A stretch of DNA of 64,000 nucleotides from Ridgeia piscesae. Lineage: Eukaryota; Annelida; Polychaeta; Sabellida; Siboglinidae. Positions 34,201 through 49,200 of the stretch are shown here, piece after piece (the stretch's first letter is position 1; the number at the start of each line of letters is the position of its first letter). The notes below the pieces were generated by a model. It ran no database searches. It was not told the DNA's origin and saw only the letters and a program-made list of their open reading frames with translations. The translations under genes and the position numbers were made by a program. The DNA lies in NCBI GenBank assembly GCA_025642075.2, contig JAODUO010000484.1, positions 68,501 to 132,500 of the forward strand, in the 5' to 3' direction.

Positions 34201-37200
34201 TTTCTGTCATTATTATTATTGTTATCAGCAATACATGACTGCATTATCCAAACCCCTGGCTCTGTTGAAGTTGCCTAAACTATCGCACATCCAACTGACC
34301 CAAAATCCAAATACAGTCGGGCCTCACTATAATGCAAATCGGCGCTACAGCTAACAATAACGCTGTAATTAACTCATTTATGTTATGAAGTTCTCATGTC
34401 TTGTACAGGTGTGTCTAGAAACAATTTAATGATATTAAGAAATTTAACACAGAAGTACAACTGCGTTGCTGAGTTCGTTGTTTATTGTGCCCCTGGCTTG
34501 TCCTCTGCCGTCGGCTTTGCGGCACCAATTAAATCGTTTTCAAACCGATCTATTGTGTAACCAGCACTTGGTTTGTGTGGTAATTTCTTAAGTGTTTGTT
34601 TAAAATGTTACCAATTCCATTGATTGCATTTAATTAACGTTAGGCACAGTAAATTTGGTACAAAGCCCTGTTTGTTTGCGCCGATATCAATCGCGTTTGT
34701 CTCCTGCCAGTTGGCTGTGGCTTCAGCGAAGACGCCCGTTTGCTGTGGCTTCCGCGAACGGGCGCCTTTGCCGGTTTGCTAAATGGCAATTAAATTGCTT
34801 ACGAATCGGGCGGTGACGAACAAAGTAGTGCACCAGTGGCCCCCACAAGAGAGCGACTCGGGTGTTACTATTTCTGATATGTAGAAGAGTATAGTTGATA
34901 TGGTAAATCGTTCTAATTAACTATCTCTGTTTTTTTAAATGCATTGCATGTTGGCTAATCTTAATGGTGCAAGAAAGCGAATGAAGGTAGAAAGAGGCAT
35001 GTGGACCTCAACGCTTCAACAAAAATACCCCTATGCCTAGTGCTGGTTCGATATTTTTGGTATCGAACTCCCACTGTTCGACTTCGATACCTTCTATATT
35101 TCGATACTTGACATGGAGTCCATTCGACGACGTCGATGCGAAGACGCAACATCGTTGTTGATGACGACGTTGTTTACGGGAGCTATCACTACAGCGCTTC
35201 GCACCCTAAATTGACTTAGGCGTGGTTGTTTTAAAATGATATAACATAAAATGTGAATTGTTTTCTAAAACTTTATTGTAGAGTCAGTCTGTATAATAAC
35301 TGTTTTCTGTGTGCGATCTTATATAGCCTAGGTCAGACTTCGCTTAGCCTCGTTATCCAAACCAAGGTTCGTACGTGACGCTCTCGTTTGATGGCACTAC
35401 CATGCCATTTTTCTCCCTTCTTTACTTATGGTTACGCGTAAAAAAAACATCCTATAGTATTTTTATAGAGTGTTTATTGCACGCACTAGTATTTATTAAA
35501 CTAGTTTAATTATAATATTGTTAATATATAAATAATTATTCGAGCGCGATGCGGAGGCTTTGTTTATCCGGGTTCCGTTTGGTGGCGCCACCATTTGCCG
35601 TACACACCGCCCACAACCAAGACGAACAACAAGTCGCTAATTTGGCACTTTTCCAACAAAGAGTGTCTGCTATGCTAGAAACGTCTCAAAGATAGCGAGG
35701 GAAATACATCGAATTTGACTAAACATGTCACCAATCAAGAAGCTATCAAAACGTGATGATCAACTTTCATCGTGCGGCATGTCGACATCGTCGACAACGT
35801 CAACGTCGCACTGCCATTGACTCGAGAACGTGTTCTATTGAAATATTCCACAATGAGCAAGCAAGTTACAGTCGAAGCGAATCGCCATCGGTTGCCGAAT
35901 CTACTAAGTAACTGCAGCCACAGCGTCAAGAAGTGACATATACGACGTGACTGAATAACGATGACGATTCGCTTACTGCATCTACTGTCACTGTGACACT
36001 GGCCAAACAGGATCACCACTGGCAGAGGCAGAGCCAGAGGTAGAGGAAGAAACTGACCTGTTCTTGAAAACAGTTACAAAAACACTATGGGGCTTGTTAT
36101 GTGTACTTGATAATGTGGTAATTTAAGTTTTATATTAAAAAATATTTGTGTGAACTGGGAAGTACAATTGTAATTTTAATTAATATTTTTTCTTATTTTA
36201 TTGTAATCAACTATACAGTTTTGATGCTAAATCACAATTATCTTTACGATACAATTAATAATAAAAAAGTTATAACAATGAGTGTTCAGCTGTGCTGGCA
36301 GTGACACTATTATAAGTGATAGGTGTTTTTATATAATAATAACATATTATTTGTATGTTTCATTTGTTTCAGCTGTATTTGTTGATGGTCATTTTAGGAG
36401 ACACATTGACTTGACATTAAGCTGCTATGTTAAAGTGTATTTACAAACAGCTGGGGTGACGTACAGTTACCTTTAAGTTTTACAACAGTAATCAATTATA
36501 TTGAAACTGTTGTTTGTGTACTTACATAAATTGAAAATTGCATATTAATCATTGTTTGCATGGCTATAAAATTATCACATATTTCCCTACAAGTGAACAA
36601 TTGTGTGTGTTTCTGTGGCATTAGTCTAAGTGGATAGTAGTGTCTTTCTTTGGAGATCTCTACTGTACTGAATTACACTTATAAGGTAAATTTTGAGTAT
36701 CAACTAAAAATCTGGTATCAATTGATATCGAAGAATTCTGGTATCGAACCAGTAATATATCGATCAGTATTGAAGAATTCTGGTATCGAACCAGTAATAT
36801 ATCGATCGGTATCGAAGAATTCTGATATCGAACCAGAACTACTTCTGTTGCATACTGTGCTTCTACTGGGAACTGTGTTGTATGTGAAAATTAGACTTAA
36901 TTACAACTTAAGTATCGAGCAAAATTCAGGTATCGATCGGTATCGAACAAAACCTGGTATCGAACCAGCACTACCTATGCCCACAATTTTAGTTAGCAAG
37001 TTATATACAGAGTAATTTATTAAGAGATTTTGGGCTACCAGATATGGGTGTGGGCTACCATAAATTTCAAGCTGGTAGCCCGGATGGCTACCTAGATTTT
37101 GGAGTTATTTCTACCCCTGCTAGGGGTCTTCGAGACATGTTCAACACATTTGTCTATTTATTTTACACCTTAGGATGGCAACAATAGTAAGGGAGAACGC

Positions 37201-40200
37201 GACATGCAATGAGAAATTTTTATTTAGGTCCCACACGACTATTACTACAAAATCCAAAGCGTTATCTTAGCAAATTCACTAGAAAGGTGTCCGCTTTGCA
37301 TTGCCAGCAGCGACGCCGTGCAGAGTTATGGAGAACTTGCAACTCATAAACAAGATGGTGATGAGTTTCGATTGATAACGCGAGTCCATGGATTCACAGA
37401 TTATGTTTAATTGTTGCGTAGGGAGTGACAACTGATGGAAACTATCTAAAACAATGGTGAATATTTCGATTGTTGAAACCACTGGTCCGTCAGGCCAGTA
37501 AAATATGAAAACTGGTGGCGCGAACTGGCCCGACACCCTCAAAACACGGGTAAGGCCATAGGGCCAGAGCTATTGTCGACCCCTGTATCTCACGGAGGGA
37601 TCGCTGGAGAGCCTCCAAGCGTGTAGACACACCGCTGGCAGGGATTGGTGTCTCAGTTTGTTGTGAGGTTGAAACAGGAGGTCTTCCATCAGTGGCAGGT
37701 GCAAAGGAAAGTCTATTAGCAGATCCTGGTCTGGCATACCAAAACTGATTGGGCTATTTGGGGGCTATCAGTATCAATTTGGTATCAAGCACTTTCCCCA
37801 ATACTACAAATGGAGGGAAAGCATAAGCGAACATCTCCTTCCAAGATATCAACAGAGCATCCACTCCCACTGCTTGAGGGTCTGCCATGGGAGAAACCCA
37901 AACCGGAAGCTTGTTGTTCAGCCGTGTAGCGAAGAGATCTAGGCTGGGTTTCCCCCCATGCCCCTGCCTGCATGTGCTACACCTCCCGCATCACCTTCAG
38001 CAGTTCTGAAGACAGAGGGTTAAAGCCAGGCATATCTGGCCTAGGGGTCCTGTCCCTAGCTCATGATTGCCTTGATCTGGTGTTGCGATCATCATGCCTA
38101 GAAACGTGACCATGGCAAAAGTAGTGCTGTCGTCGCTTGATATGGCTGTCAAAAGTTGGATAATAGGTCCCAGAAGACCTATCATCGGACTCGTAACTGC
38201 GAGACCTGTGCCTAAGCACAGAAACCAGGTTGCCACTGGAAAGGCCCGGCGAAGAAACTATTTGTCTGGCTCCTTTTCTGCCATGTTTTCCATGGCGCTG
38301 CCTCTCATACACTGATCGACCTCTGCGATCAGATGAGGAGGCAGGTCCTTTTTGGATCTAGCACTCGCTCCCATGTCCCGCAGGAAGATACCGTCTATGG
38401 CCGCCTGAGCCAAAACAAAACAGCCACGACAAAAGGCAACACCACATAACGGGACGCTATGGCACCGTAGCAATAATAACAACAAACCCAGTCACTACAC
38501 ATGCTCTGGCAGTACACAGAGTAAACCAAAAAAGGGATTATAATCCTGACAGCTGGCAGGAATGAAACAAACCTAAAACTAGTGTTGCTAAACACCATCA
38601 CCAGTGAATGACCCTGCTGTGTCAGCAGGACAGGGCTGCCTAGTGTGTCCCCACTGGCCCCAGACAAACTTTAGACTTTGGGCCAATCACCCCACTCCCA
38701 GTTGAGTGGGAAGTAATAAAGTCCGGAAAGCGATTTTATTGAGAAATGTCAATCGTAACTAATATTAACTAGTTCAGAAACGGATCAAGATCACAATTAT
38801 CCATGCATGACAAAAAAGGCATTTCTATTTCTACTTGTTCACTTACCATTTGGATGAAACATCTTAGAGACAAATCTAACTGTTGGTGGCTTGTTGGGAT
38901 ATTCTTCCGTGAATTCTATCGTCAGTTTGAAGGTACCATCTTCAAATGGTGTCTCATGTGGTCTGAAAGAAAAAACAAAGTACATTAACAACTCACATAC
39001 ATCATCACTTCCAAAAGATTAAAACACTGACAACAGACACAATAAACTATAACATACCCTAGTATATGTGTAGTATTGTGCACACACTACACAGTGTTTG
39101 GAGAGTTTTTCCAATTGTCCAAAACACACAATTTTTGGTTCGAACAAACTGAATGACACTACATGCTTGTCCAGTGAGCATACAAACATCTACAATGAAT
39201 AGCTTGTACCAGCAGCCTGTGCACATAGCGCTGTGAAATTGGTCCAAAGTCCAAACAGCACAAACACAAGTTACTGATATGCCTATTACTATTTTATTTT
39301 TGCATGAACTATCATGACACTGTAGTGCACACACTGTATAATATAAATAAACATGGGCCCAGAGGTCACAAAGTTCAATGGGCTACATTTATATAGTTGA
39401 TAATTATAAAAAAAATTGTATTTGGTGAATCGTAGTTACTCATGCCATAAGTCTATTGGGTATTCGGCCTATAGTGCTAAATATGTGCCATAAAGTCCTG
39501 ATTTCCTTTGGATTATACAGTGATTTTGGTGAATCATTGTGTCATGGAACATGAACTGTCATGTCAATACATTTTTTAGAAAATATTACTATTGTTTTGA
39601 AGAAAACATAGGTGCCACCATAAAAAAGGACCAACTGACCCTGAAGTCCTTTTGACTATACTAAGTTGGTAATTATGAATGAAATGTGTTTTGGTGAATC
39701 ATGGTCACCGCCTAGTCTCTACTAGGTAATTACCTGATTGGCAGACACATTTGGCAAAAACAGCAGACCATAATATTATCACTCAATATGATTTTTTACT
39801 TTATAGTTGTCTAGAATATTAATTTTCTATCTTTGTCAATTGTCAGTTACAGGTGGCAATATATCTTTAACCAGTAGACCCCAAAGTAACATGATTTTAA
39901 AGATACTTAACACTAGAAGTGACCATGGCCAAAAATCGGCCCAAATGCCTCTGTTGTAATAATTTTCATTTCCATCACGCTAAAATGACATACGAAAATT
40001 TGGTATTTGATTGTATTTGAAAATACTTTTCAAATACAGACCAAATATCAAATACAAGCCTTTTTGTTATGTTGAATTCAAATACAAATACACCAAATTT
40101 CTGAGAGCCCCTAAAAGACCTGCAAGAGAGGATTCATTGTAAGCTCCTAATTGTGTTTCTGTCAATATGGATACCTGATTTGAAAAATATAATCATAATC

Positions 40201-43200
40201 ATAACTACTTGGTATGTTGTATTTCACACGTCAAGCCTCGACATTGGCACTGGCCCGATGCGTGTTTTTTTAATTTTACTGGTCCGGTGGGCCAGTGGTT
40301 TTAATCCCATACTGACCACCATCGACGTTTCCATAACCCGACCCTTCACAGAAAAATAGAACGACCTTAATTAGTGCTGGTTCGATACCAGTTTTTGTTC
40401 GATACCGATCGATACCTGAATTTTGTTCGATGTTCGATACTCGATACTTACGTTGTAATTAAGTCTAATTTTCACATAGAACACAGTTCCCAGTAGAAGC
40501 ACAGTATGCAACAGAAGTAGTTCTGGTTCGATATCAGAATTCTTCGATACCGATCAATATATTACTGGTTCGATACCAGAATTCTTCGATACCGATCGAT
40601 ATATTACTGGTTCGATACCAGAATTCTTTGATATCAATGAAACCAGATTTTTAGTCGATACTCGAAATTTACCTTATAAGTGTAATTCAGCACAGTAGAG
40701 ATCTCCAAAGAAACACTACTATCCACTTAGACACATTTTTCATTTGTAGGGAAATATGTGACAATTTTATAGTCATGCAAACAATGATTAATACGCAATT
40801 TTCAATTTATGTAAGTACACAAACAACAGTTTCAATAGAATTGATTACTGTTGTAAAACTAAAAGGTAACTGTAATATAATATTAAAACAATAAAGACAA
40901 CTACAATAAAATACCTAGTGACAAATAAATTAATTGCACGGAATTATTTTAAATTAATAACAGTACTTCACCCCAGCTGTTTGTAAATACACTTTAATAT
41001 AGCAGCTTAATTTCAAGTCAATGTGTCTCTTAAATGACCACCAACAAATACAGCTGAAACAAATGAAACATACAAATAATATGTTATTATTATATAAAAA
41101 CACCTATCACTTATAATAGTGTCACTGCCAGCACAGCTGAACCCTCACTGTTATAACTTTTTTATTATTAATTCTATCATAAAGATAATTGTGATTTAGC
41201 ATCAAAACTGTATAGATGATTACAATAAAATAACACTAATTAATAATAGAAAATATTTATTAAAATTACAATTGTACTTCCCAGTTCGCACCAATATTTT
41301 TTTAAATATAAAACTTAAATTACCACGTTATCAAGTACACATAACAAGCGCCATTATGTTTTTGCAACTGTTTTCAAGAACAGGCCAGTTTCTTCGTCTA
41401 CCTCTGGCTCTGCCAGTGGTGAACCTGTTTGGCCAGTGTCAGTGTCACAGTGACAGTAGATGCAGTAAGCAAATCGTCATCGTTAATCAGTCACGTCGTA
41501 TATGTCACTTCTTGACGTATGTGTGTTTTTGTACGCGTAACCGTAAGTAAAGTAGGGAGAAAGATGGCATGGTACTGCCTCCAAATGAGAGCGTCACGTA
41601 CGAACCTTGGTTTGGATAACGAGGCTAAGCGAAGTCTGACCTAGGCTAAGATCGCACACAGAAAACAGTTATTATACAGACTAACTCTACAATAAAGTTT
41701 TAGAAAACAATTCACATTTTATGTTATATTATTTTTAAACAACCACGCCTAAGTCAATTTAGGCTGCGAAACGCTGTAGTGCTAGTCCTTAAACGTCGTC
41801 GTCACCAACAACGATGTTGCGTCTTTGCATTGACGTCGTCGAATGGACTCGATGTCAAGTATCGAAAGTATCGAACAGTGGGCGTTCGATACCAAAAATA
41901 TCGAAGTATCGCGATACCACTAAATATCGGTATCAAACTTTCGCAAGTATCGCGATACTTCGATATATCGAATATCGAACCAGCACTAACCTTAATAACA
42001 TTAGTCTATTTATTAACATTTGTTTTGTTACATTTTATCTATAACTTATTACACAACCGTGTCTAAAATGTTTGTCGTTCGTACACGAAGACTTCCATGC
42101 ACAGTGGAAGTCATATTTTGTAAACGCCAGCATGATTGGCGAATGGCGGGAATCACTCATTATTCACCCAATCAGTGATCTTGTTACACGTTACCGTTGG
42201 CAATTGGTGGTAGGCGATGTCATTGTTGTCTGCGTGAATGATAAAACGCTAGTGCATATTCCGTAATGGAAAGACATTTACGCAATGTATTTATACTGTC
42301 AAACGTTTGACAGTGTTGCAAAACACGATTCATGCATCGGTAGGATTTTGTAATACAATCTTGGAAGAGGGCAATTGTTTTGGACAGTGTTCACACTGTC
42401 ACCGGCGCACGTGGGCTCTCTGCCTCGCACACAGACGCGATATTTACATAGTAATAAGGCTGCCATTAAATGGGGCACGGGTTATCTGCGTTCTAATGCT
42501 AATTTATCATGGCATCACGTATGACTGATTCTGCAGTAACAGTTTCAGGCACAACCAAAACTACGAAATGTTTTTCATGACAGACAGCTTTAGTTTCAAG
42601 CCACAAGCCCCCCGTATACCTTTCAAAACAGTCGAAGTCATGAATTCGACTTCGCCGACTTTGTTTTAGTCTCGGTGCAATTATGCAAAACGAATTGTGA
42701 CCTGTTCTAACGAAATAAGTCACATGTCAGCAAACTTGATTTCGAGAAAACACTGTATCAACATTGCAGGGCGATATTTAAAAATTTTGACTTTTCATCA
42801 CCAAAGCACATTTTAACCCATTTTATCCGGAATACGATTCTAGTCGTAGTTACCCTTTTTATCCGGAATACGATTCTGGTCGTAGTTTGCACTTGACACG
42901 GCTTCCCTGCACTCTGACGTTTTGGAATCCCATTGGCTGGTTAACACCGAATGACGTCAGTATATCGGGATCACTAGGAAACTCATATTTTTCAACCAAT
43001 CAGCGCCGTTCTTTAGGTATTTGCAGTACAAAGCGGGTACCCCAAGCTAAAGTGAAATCAAAGATGGCGTCGAGTCGCAAAGATCGTTAAATGTTAACGT
43101 ACTTTGAAGGATAACTCCGCTAATTTACTTCATACTGGTGATGACAAGAAGGCAGACAAGTGGATAGATGCGATAGGTATTTGTTGCGACATTTGTCCGT

Positions 43201-46200
43201 GAAGATATACTTTGAAGCCATCGACAGACAACGGCATCCATTTTCGCCCACCTCACTCCACGCCGTATTTTTGTGCCAAACAAAGTTAAGATTATTTCCA
43301 ACGACGGTAACTACTTCATAAATAAAGTGATGTTGAAATGTTGAACAAAGTTGTTACTTTAGAGTACTTCTTTATTAGTTATAAGAAATGAGCCACAGAA
43401 TTATACATCGTTGACAGAAAATATTTCAAAAATTTGCATAATTCCGCTCAGCGGCGCCACACGTTGGCGATTCAGTCGACTGACGTGGGGGTATTACAAA
43501 CAATTTTACATTATGAGATTATTATCCAAGACGTGTGGACAAGTTGTATACCTTTATTTTCAGCAGAGATTAATACATAAAATAAACTCAACTTGCTCAT
43601 TGACATGTTGCTTCCTTCATGGCAAAAATGTCGGGTGAAAAGTAATGTGACAAACACCTCAACATAGGTTTGAATTTATTAGGCATGTTTTGCCATATGC
43701 CACATATAATATATATGATAAAACTATGAGTTTGTCGATGCGACTGTATAGTTTATTTTATCTACTTTCGAAAGGTATATCATTTAAAAATTGATTGAGA
43801 AATAATAAAGTTATGTCCATTTTAAATGAAGGCCTGTCATTTTTTAATGCTGACAGATTGGTTTGAGGAAATATCAGGAACTGGCTGCAACTCGTCTGCA
43901 CTAGCTTCAGGATAAAATGGGTTAATGTCTTTTCTATCAACTGGCAATGCATATTTGCCATTTATATTACTATTTAGTACATTTTATAACCTTTTTAGAA
44001 AGGCTACGTAACATTTTACGCATGAATTTCATAAAACAAAACCGATAAATCGCACTTGTTCGAGTCGCATTCTTCTGGGTTTCCCTTGCCGCATGGCGGA
44101 CATATTTGGTACTAAAGGAAAACCCAGTGTGTCCACTGTCTGAATCTGCTAGAGGAAATCCCCAAATGACGTCAATTTTAGCCAATAGGAACATTTACCT
44201 GAGAGACCTATCTGTAAACAAAAGTCAGGCACAGCTCATAGCGGTCCCCTGATTGGCTTAAAGCTGTGAACACATGCGCAGTGCACACTCGATAGCCGTA
44301 AACAAGTGGAATCAATCAGATCGCAGCAACGAAATATCTTCGACAATAAGCGCGACTTAGGAGGGGGTTTAGAATACATCAAAAGGTGAAATAGAAGCAA
44401 AATAGTTGAATTAGGAATGACAACGCAATCGATCATGTACTTGCGTGACCTTGAACTTCAAATGCAATTTTCTCAGTTTGAAGCTTTCTACCCCAGGCAT
44501 GTTCAGTGTCGGCTTTGGCTGTGCAGGAGCTAGTTGGAAAACTTAACCCATTAGGCCCTAGGATTTTATTAAAACATGCCCTCTTGTTCCCAGGATTTAT
44601 GGCATTTTCTTGAGTGATTTTACCTGTGTTAACAAATCTGTAAAAAAAAAATCTATTCAATATTGTTAATTACAAGTTGTGTTTATTTTGAAGAGTACTA
44701 ATTTCTCCATTTCTCCAAATGCCTGTACATATAGAAATATGATTTAGTCATAAAATGTTGACACTTGATCACAATTTGCAAAGCAAATAATAAATTTGTA
44801 AAAAAAATTGAAAGTTATTCTACTTAGCGACTGACATTTTAAATTGAACCTCTGCTACTACCTTATTCAACCCAGTGAATAAAATGCAGCTATATGTGTT
44901 AGCTTTGCAACAGTGAAAACATTATAACATTCTGACGGTTATTTTTTAAGTTACACTATATTTTCGTAATTTTGTCAGGCAAAATATTTTCAAAATGGCC
45001 ACCATTGTGTTACACAGTCATGTATTGAAATATCTCTGTAATAAAGCCATTGAATCATTCAAATTAGTTGCAACAATGTTCATTGACAAACAAAACATTG
45101 TGTCTGTTCATTGTTGTATTTTATAATTTATATTTGTGTTGTTTTGTGTGAAATACTGGTAAAAAAACAGAATTCTTCTTCGTATTCTTGTCATAAGTAA
45201 CATCAACAGAACAGAAGTGCAACACATCCAGACACAAACCGCTAGGTACACATGTATTCGGCACTGACACTGACAGCTGTCAGAATTTGACAAAAGTTGT
45301 ATTCAACATAGCCATAGAAATGTATAATTATTACTTATTCATACAAGTCACTCTATGGTTGAAATATGTCCTACATCCAGATAATGTCAACAACAGTATA
45401 ATTATAACATGTGTAAAATAACACAAGTGACGGAATCGATGTACATCGAACGGTCATAGTCCAGCTCAGTTGATGCCGAAGCGATGACATTGACAGCCAA
45501 CTTTTACTTTTTAGCGACACGATGGAAGCAATAATTCTTACAGAAAAAAACTACTTACATGTTCCTCAATTTCCACATCTGATCCCCTTTCCATTTCACC
45601 ATCATCGCTGTCACTATCCCACACTATTTGTGCAACATCAGTTGCCGAAAAAATGACGACAAAGGCAAAGTTGGACGAAAAAGCACTCGAAGAAAATTGA
45701 TGTAAATAAAAAATTTCAATATGGCAACCCATGCACATGACAAGCTGGTGTTGTTGCAAACTGTATCCGCTAGGTTGTGTTACAATTTGGAAGCCTTTAG
45801 TGCAGTAGTTAATCGCCAGGAATTTTTTCGAATACAAGGTCCTGAATGTGGCCGGTAGCAGCGGTTCTAGGACTGGGCAGGGCGGCCGTTCCGCCGTACG
45901 TCCTACCTACCCCCGCCATATTGGTATCGTTTTGAAGCAGAATTATTATGGGATGTATTCCCACGCGCGAAATTTGTCACATGTCAATATAAAGCCAATT
46001 AAAATGCTTGAAAACGAAGCTAAAACGTAAACAAGAGCACGTTGGCGAAATCACGTGATATAATGCGCCCCGCTGATTGGCTGCTGACCTCTAAACCCAC
46101 ACGAATCTGTGTTTGTTTTCGTTCGACATCGGGTGCACCGGACATCGTTTTTGTATAAAATCTGCGAATTCTAATTTATTATTAAGTTGTCAATGCCGTA

Positions 46201-49200
46201 GTTTTAGTTGTTAGTTTCATAGGTTTTAACATGTGCAGTGATAAGCTCAACAATAGCATGGATGTTGCACAGCAGCGTGATATAGACATCGATCGACCTA
46301 GCGCTCAGTGATGGCCGCGATGGCAAAATCTGCGTGGAGTGTTTGACAACGAATCTTTGACACAACTATTGGGCACGTATCGGATGGAGAGTTTACTGGA
46401 TTCGTACATGTCAGACAACAACAGTGAAGCAGGGAGTGTCGTTTTGGCCCTGAGTGCAAAAGTGGCGAGGAAGACTAATACCAAGTGACAGCTGACATTG
46501 ACAGCTTCGATCATGGATCGCAACGCCAACGCTGCTGAAAATGTACTCATAGATTTAGACCAAGAACTTGAACACATTCGTGGATTCATCTGTGGTTGCA
46601 GGTGTTTTGATGATGGACCCTGCTGTCAACAATTCATGGATTGGGAAATCCCACCCCCCCCCCGAACGAATGCAAAGGAGATAACAGCCAGACTGAGGGT
46701 AAGTTATACTAGCTCTGTTGACTGTTTTGCTGTGGTGGCAGGCTCAGCCTCACTCATTGTCACGTTGAGCTCTCTAACAATGACATGCCACGACTCACAT
46801 AAACCCGTGGTTTTTCTGCGAGTGTGAGAGTATCAATGTCACTGGTAATGTATTAGTACGGTAATATACTAGGGATAACTAGTACTGTAATTCATTTAGA
46901 ATGTTTTTAACTTATTTATGCCTGCTTGTTATTATCGTACGTAGATCTTAATGAAATTAATGATCACATTTATTAGGTAGAATATTTTTTTATTATTAGG
47001 AGAGGAGAGTAATTTTTGGCAACAGGTAAGAAAGAAGACATTTTGATTTACTGATTTAGAGCAGTTAAGGAATGGGATGGAAGGTTTATAATATTCAGAG
47101 CTGATTCTAAATGATCCAAGGTATTTGTCAAGTAGGATGTTACCCTGCTTATTTACCTAGCTGCTGGGCTCACTATGTATATGTCATCTGATTTAATGAT
47201 CAACTGTCCATATCTCCAATTTGAAATAATGGACAGTCATTACATACACTTTTTGCAGTATTAAATGTTTTGTATATGGGAAGTTAAGACTATTATGTTT
47301 GTTTTGTATCAGGTTTACGTCTGAAGAACCCAGTGTCGTGTTCGCCAGGAAGCAGCCATCCGATGACAAAGAGCGGTTCGATCTGCAGCACAGGTGAGGA
47401 GTCTACCCACCTGCTGCTCTACCTACAGAACCACCACCCCCAGGCCTCAACATCCACCAATAGTGTTTGTTTGACAAGATCAATGAATTCTGCGGACATC
47501 AACTGTCCAGAGCAAAGCCGACACATCAGAAGCCGAACCAGTCCACTGCTGCAACAGTCTGCCCATCACGTGGAGTGGCTGCTGTCATTGGCACATAAAA
47601 AAATGACAAAAGAAGCGGTGATTGTGTCGTGCTGTGTCAGAACACATGGCTAGGTTCTGTGAACATTTCACTGTCGATTTCCGATTTGGTGCAGAATGTT
47701 CTAAAGGGATATCTCTGGAACTATAAGAGCTGCAAAGGTGAAATTTCACCACACTGTGCATATAGAGGTGGTCTACAACTGTACCAAATTTCACACTACT
47801 GTGAGCTGTCTTTATGTTGCAAATGTATTAAAATACTTCATTAAACTTTAAAGCTGTTTTTCTCAAAATCGCTTTTCAGAAAATGACTTGGTACACCTTC
47901 TCTTTATAAAACAATAACATGGCGACCAATACAGCTAGACATTTGTGTTTGGTACCATTGGAAAGCCCATAAATTTACCTTTCACATGGTACCTTTAACT
48001 CAAAAAGTGATTTTCCTACTTATTCCTGATTTTGCTGTGCTGGGTCACAAATATGTAGTAATCCAATGGTCTATAAACAAATGTGCTAAAATTGTATAGT
48101 GTGAAAGTTGCCTCAATTTTTTATTAGCAGACTGACACCACGACTAAAACATTAAATTTAACGTCACATTTTTTCTTTTTATTGTTGCTATCTAAAAAAT
48201 TAACATTAAAAAAACATGCAACATAAGAGCTTCAGGAAATCTTCATGTCACTCCTGTCAAAACTTGGTCTTCTAAAGCGATGGGCACCTTGGTAGCAGCA
48301 TATTTTGTTTACAATATTCGGGCCAGTAACATTTGAGGGGGGCAGTAACTTTTCAAATATACTGGCCCCCTGGGCCCATGGATACAAAAGCTTAATGTCT
48401 AAGGCCTGCATGTGTACGCCAGACACCAAATAAAAGTACGTCCTGAACTCTCAAATTTTTCTATACAACACAAACGCATCACAAATTAATATCTGCCCTA
48501 TGGATATATCACACAATATTTGCAATGTACCCTCAAACAACACAAGAGTTTGGGACATAACGTTACAAGGGTGAACATTTTAGGTCTCTGTGAATATATC
48601 CGACACCATGCATGTTTTTCATTGTATGGCTAAAATGGTTACAGGAGGGAACAAACTTTATATGGGTTCTTATAATATCTGATAGTACAAAGTTGTGGCA
48701 CTTTCTATCCGTGCATAGCTAAAATGTCCGAAACATATGTCCAACACCATGGAACTGCTCATGCTCAACAAACATTACAATCTGTGTCATTGTGTTATTG
48801 ATCTTTACAGAGCAGTTATTATCAAATGTTTATAGTTATTACCTTAACACTCTCAAGGCCAGAAATATTTACCTTGTATTCTATTAAATCGAGAGATTGT
48901 GCTGTGACCAAATCATGTGCTAACTCGAGTTGCATAAATGCAAATAAATAAATAAATTCTGGTCCAATTTCAATAAAGCTATAGTACCAATTCTTGGTGT
49001 AAACAGCCAGGTTTGTACCAGATATGTTTATTTTTTATTACAAATAAAAAAAATCTATATTTATGGAGACTCGCTGCATATGAAATATTAATAAATTACT
49101 ATACTATAAAATGTTAAGCGCTTTGAGCAATCCTGATACTGCGCTATACAAGAACTTGCCTTTTTACCTTTACTTTATACAAAATGTTTTTTTTTGCGTT

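Noticed and set aside
44545..44565. TTAACCCATTAGGCCCTAGG as a second piggyBac-type end
   Set aside because: No matching right end with TTAA was found within several kilobases.
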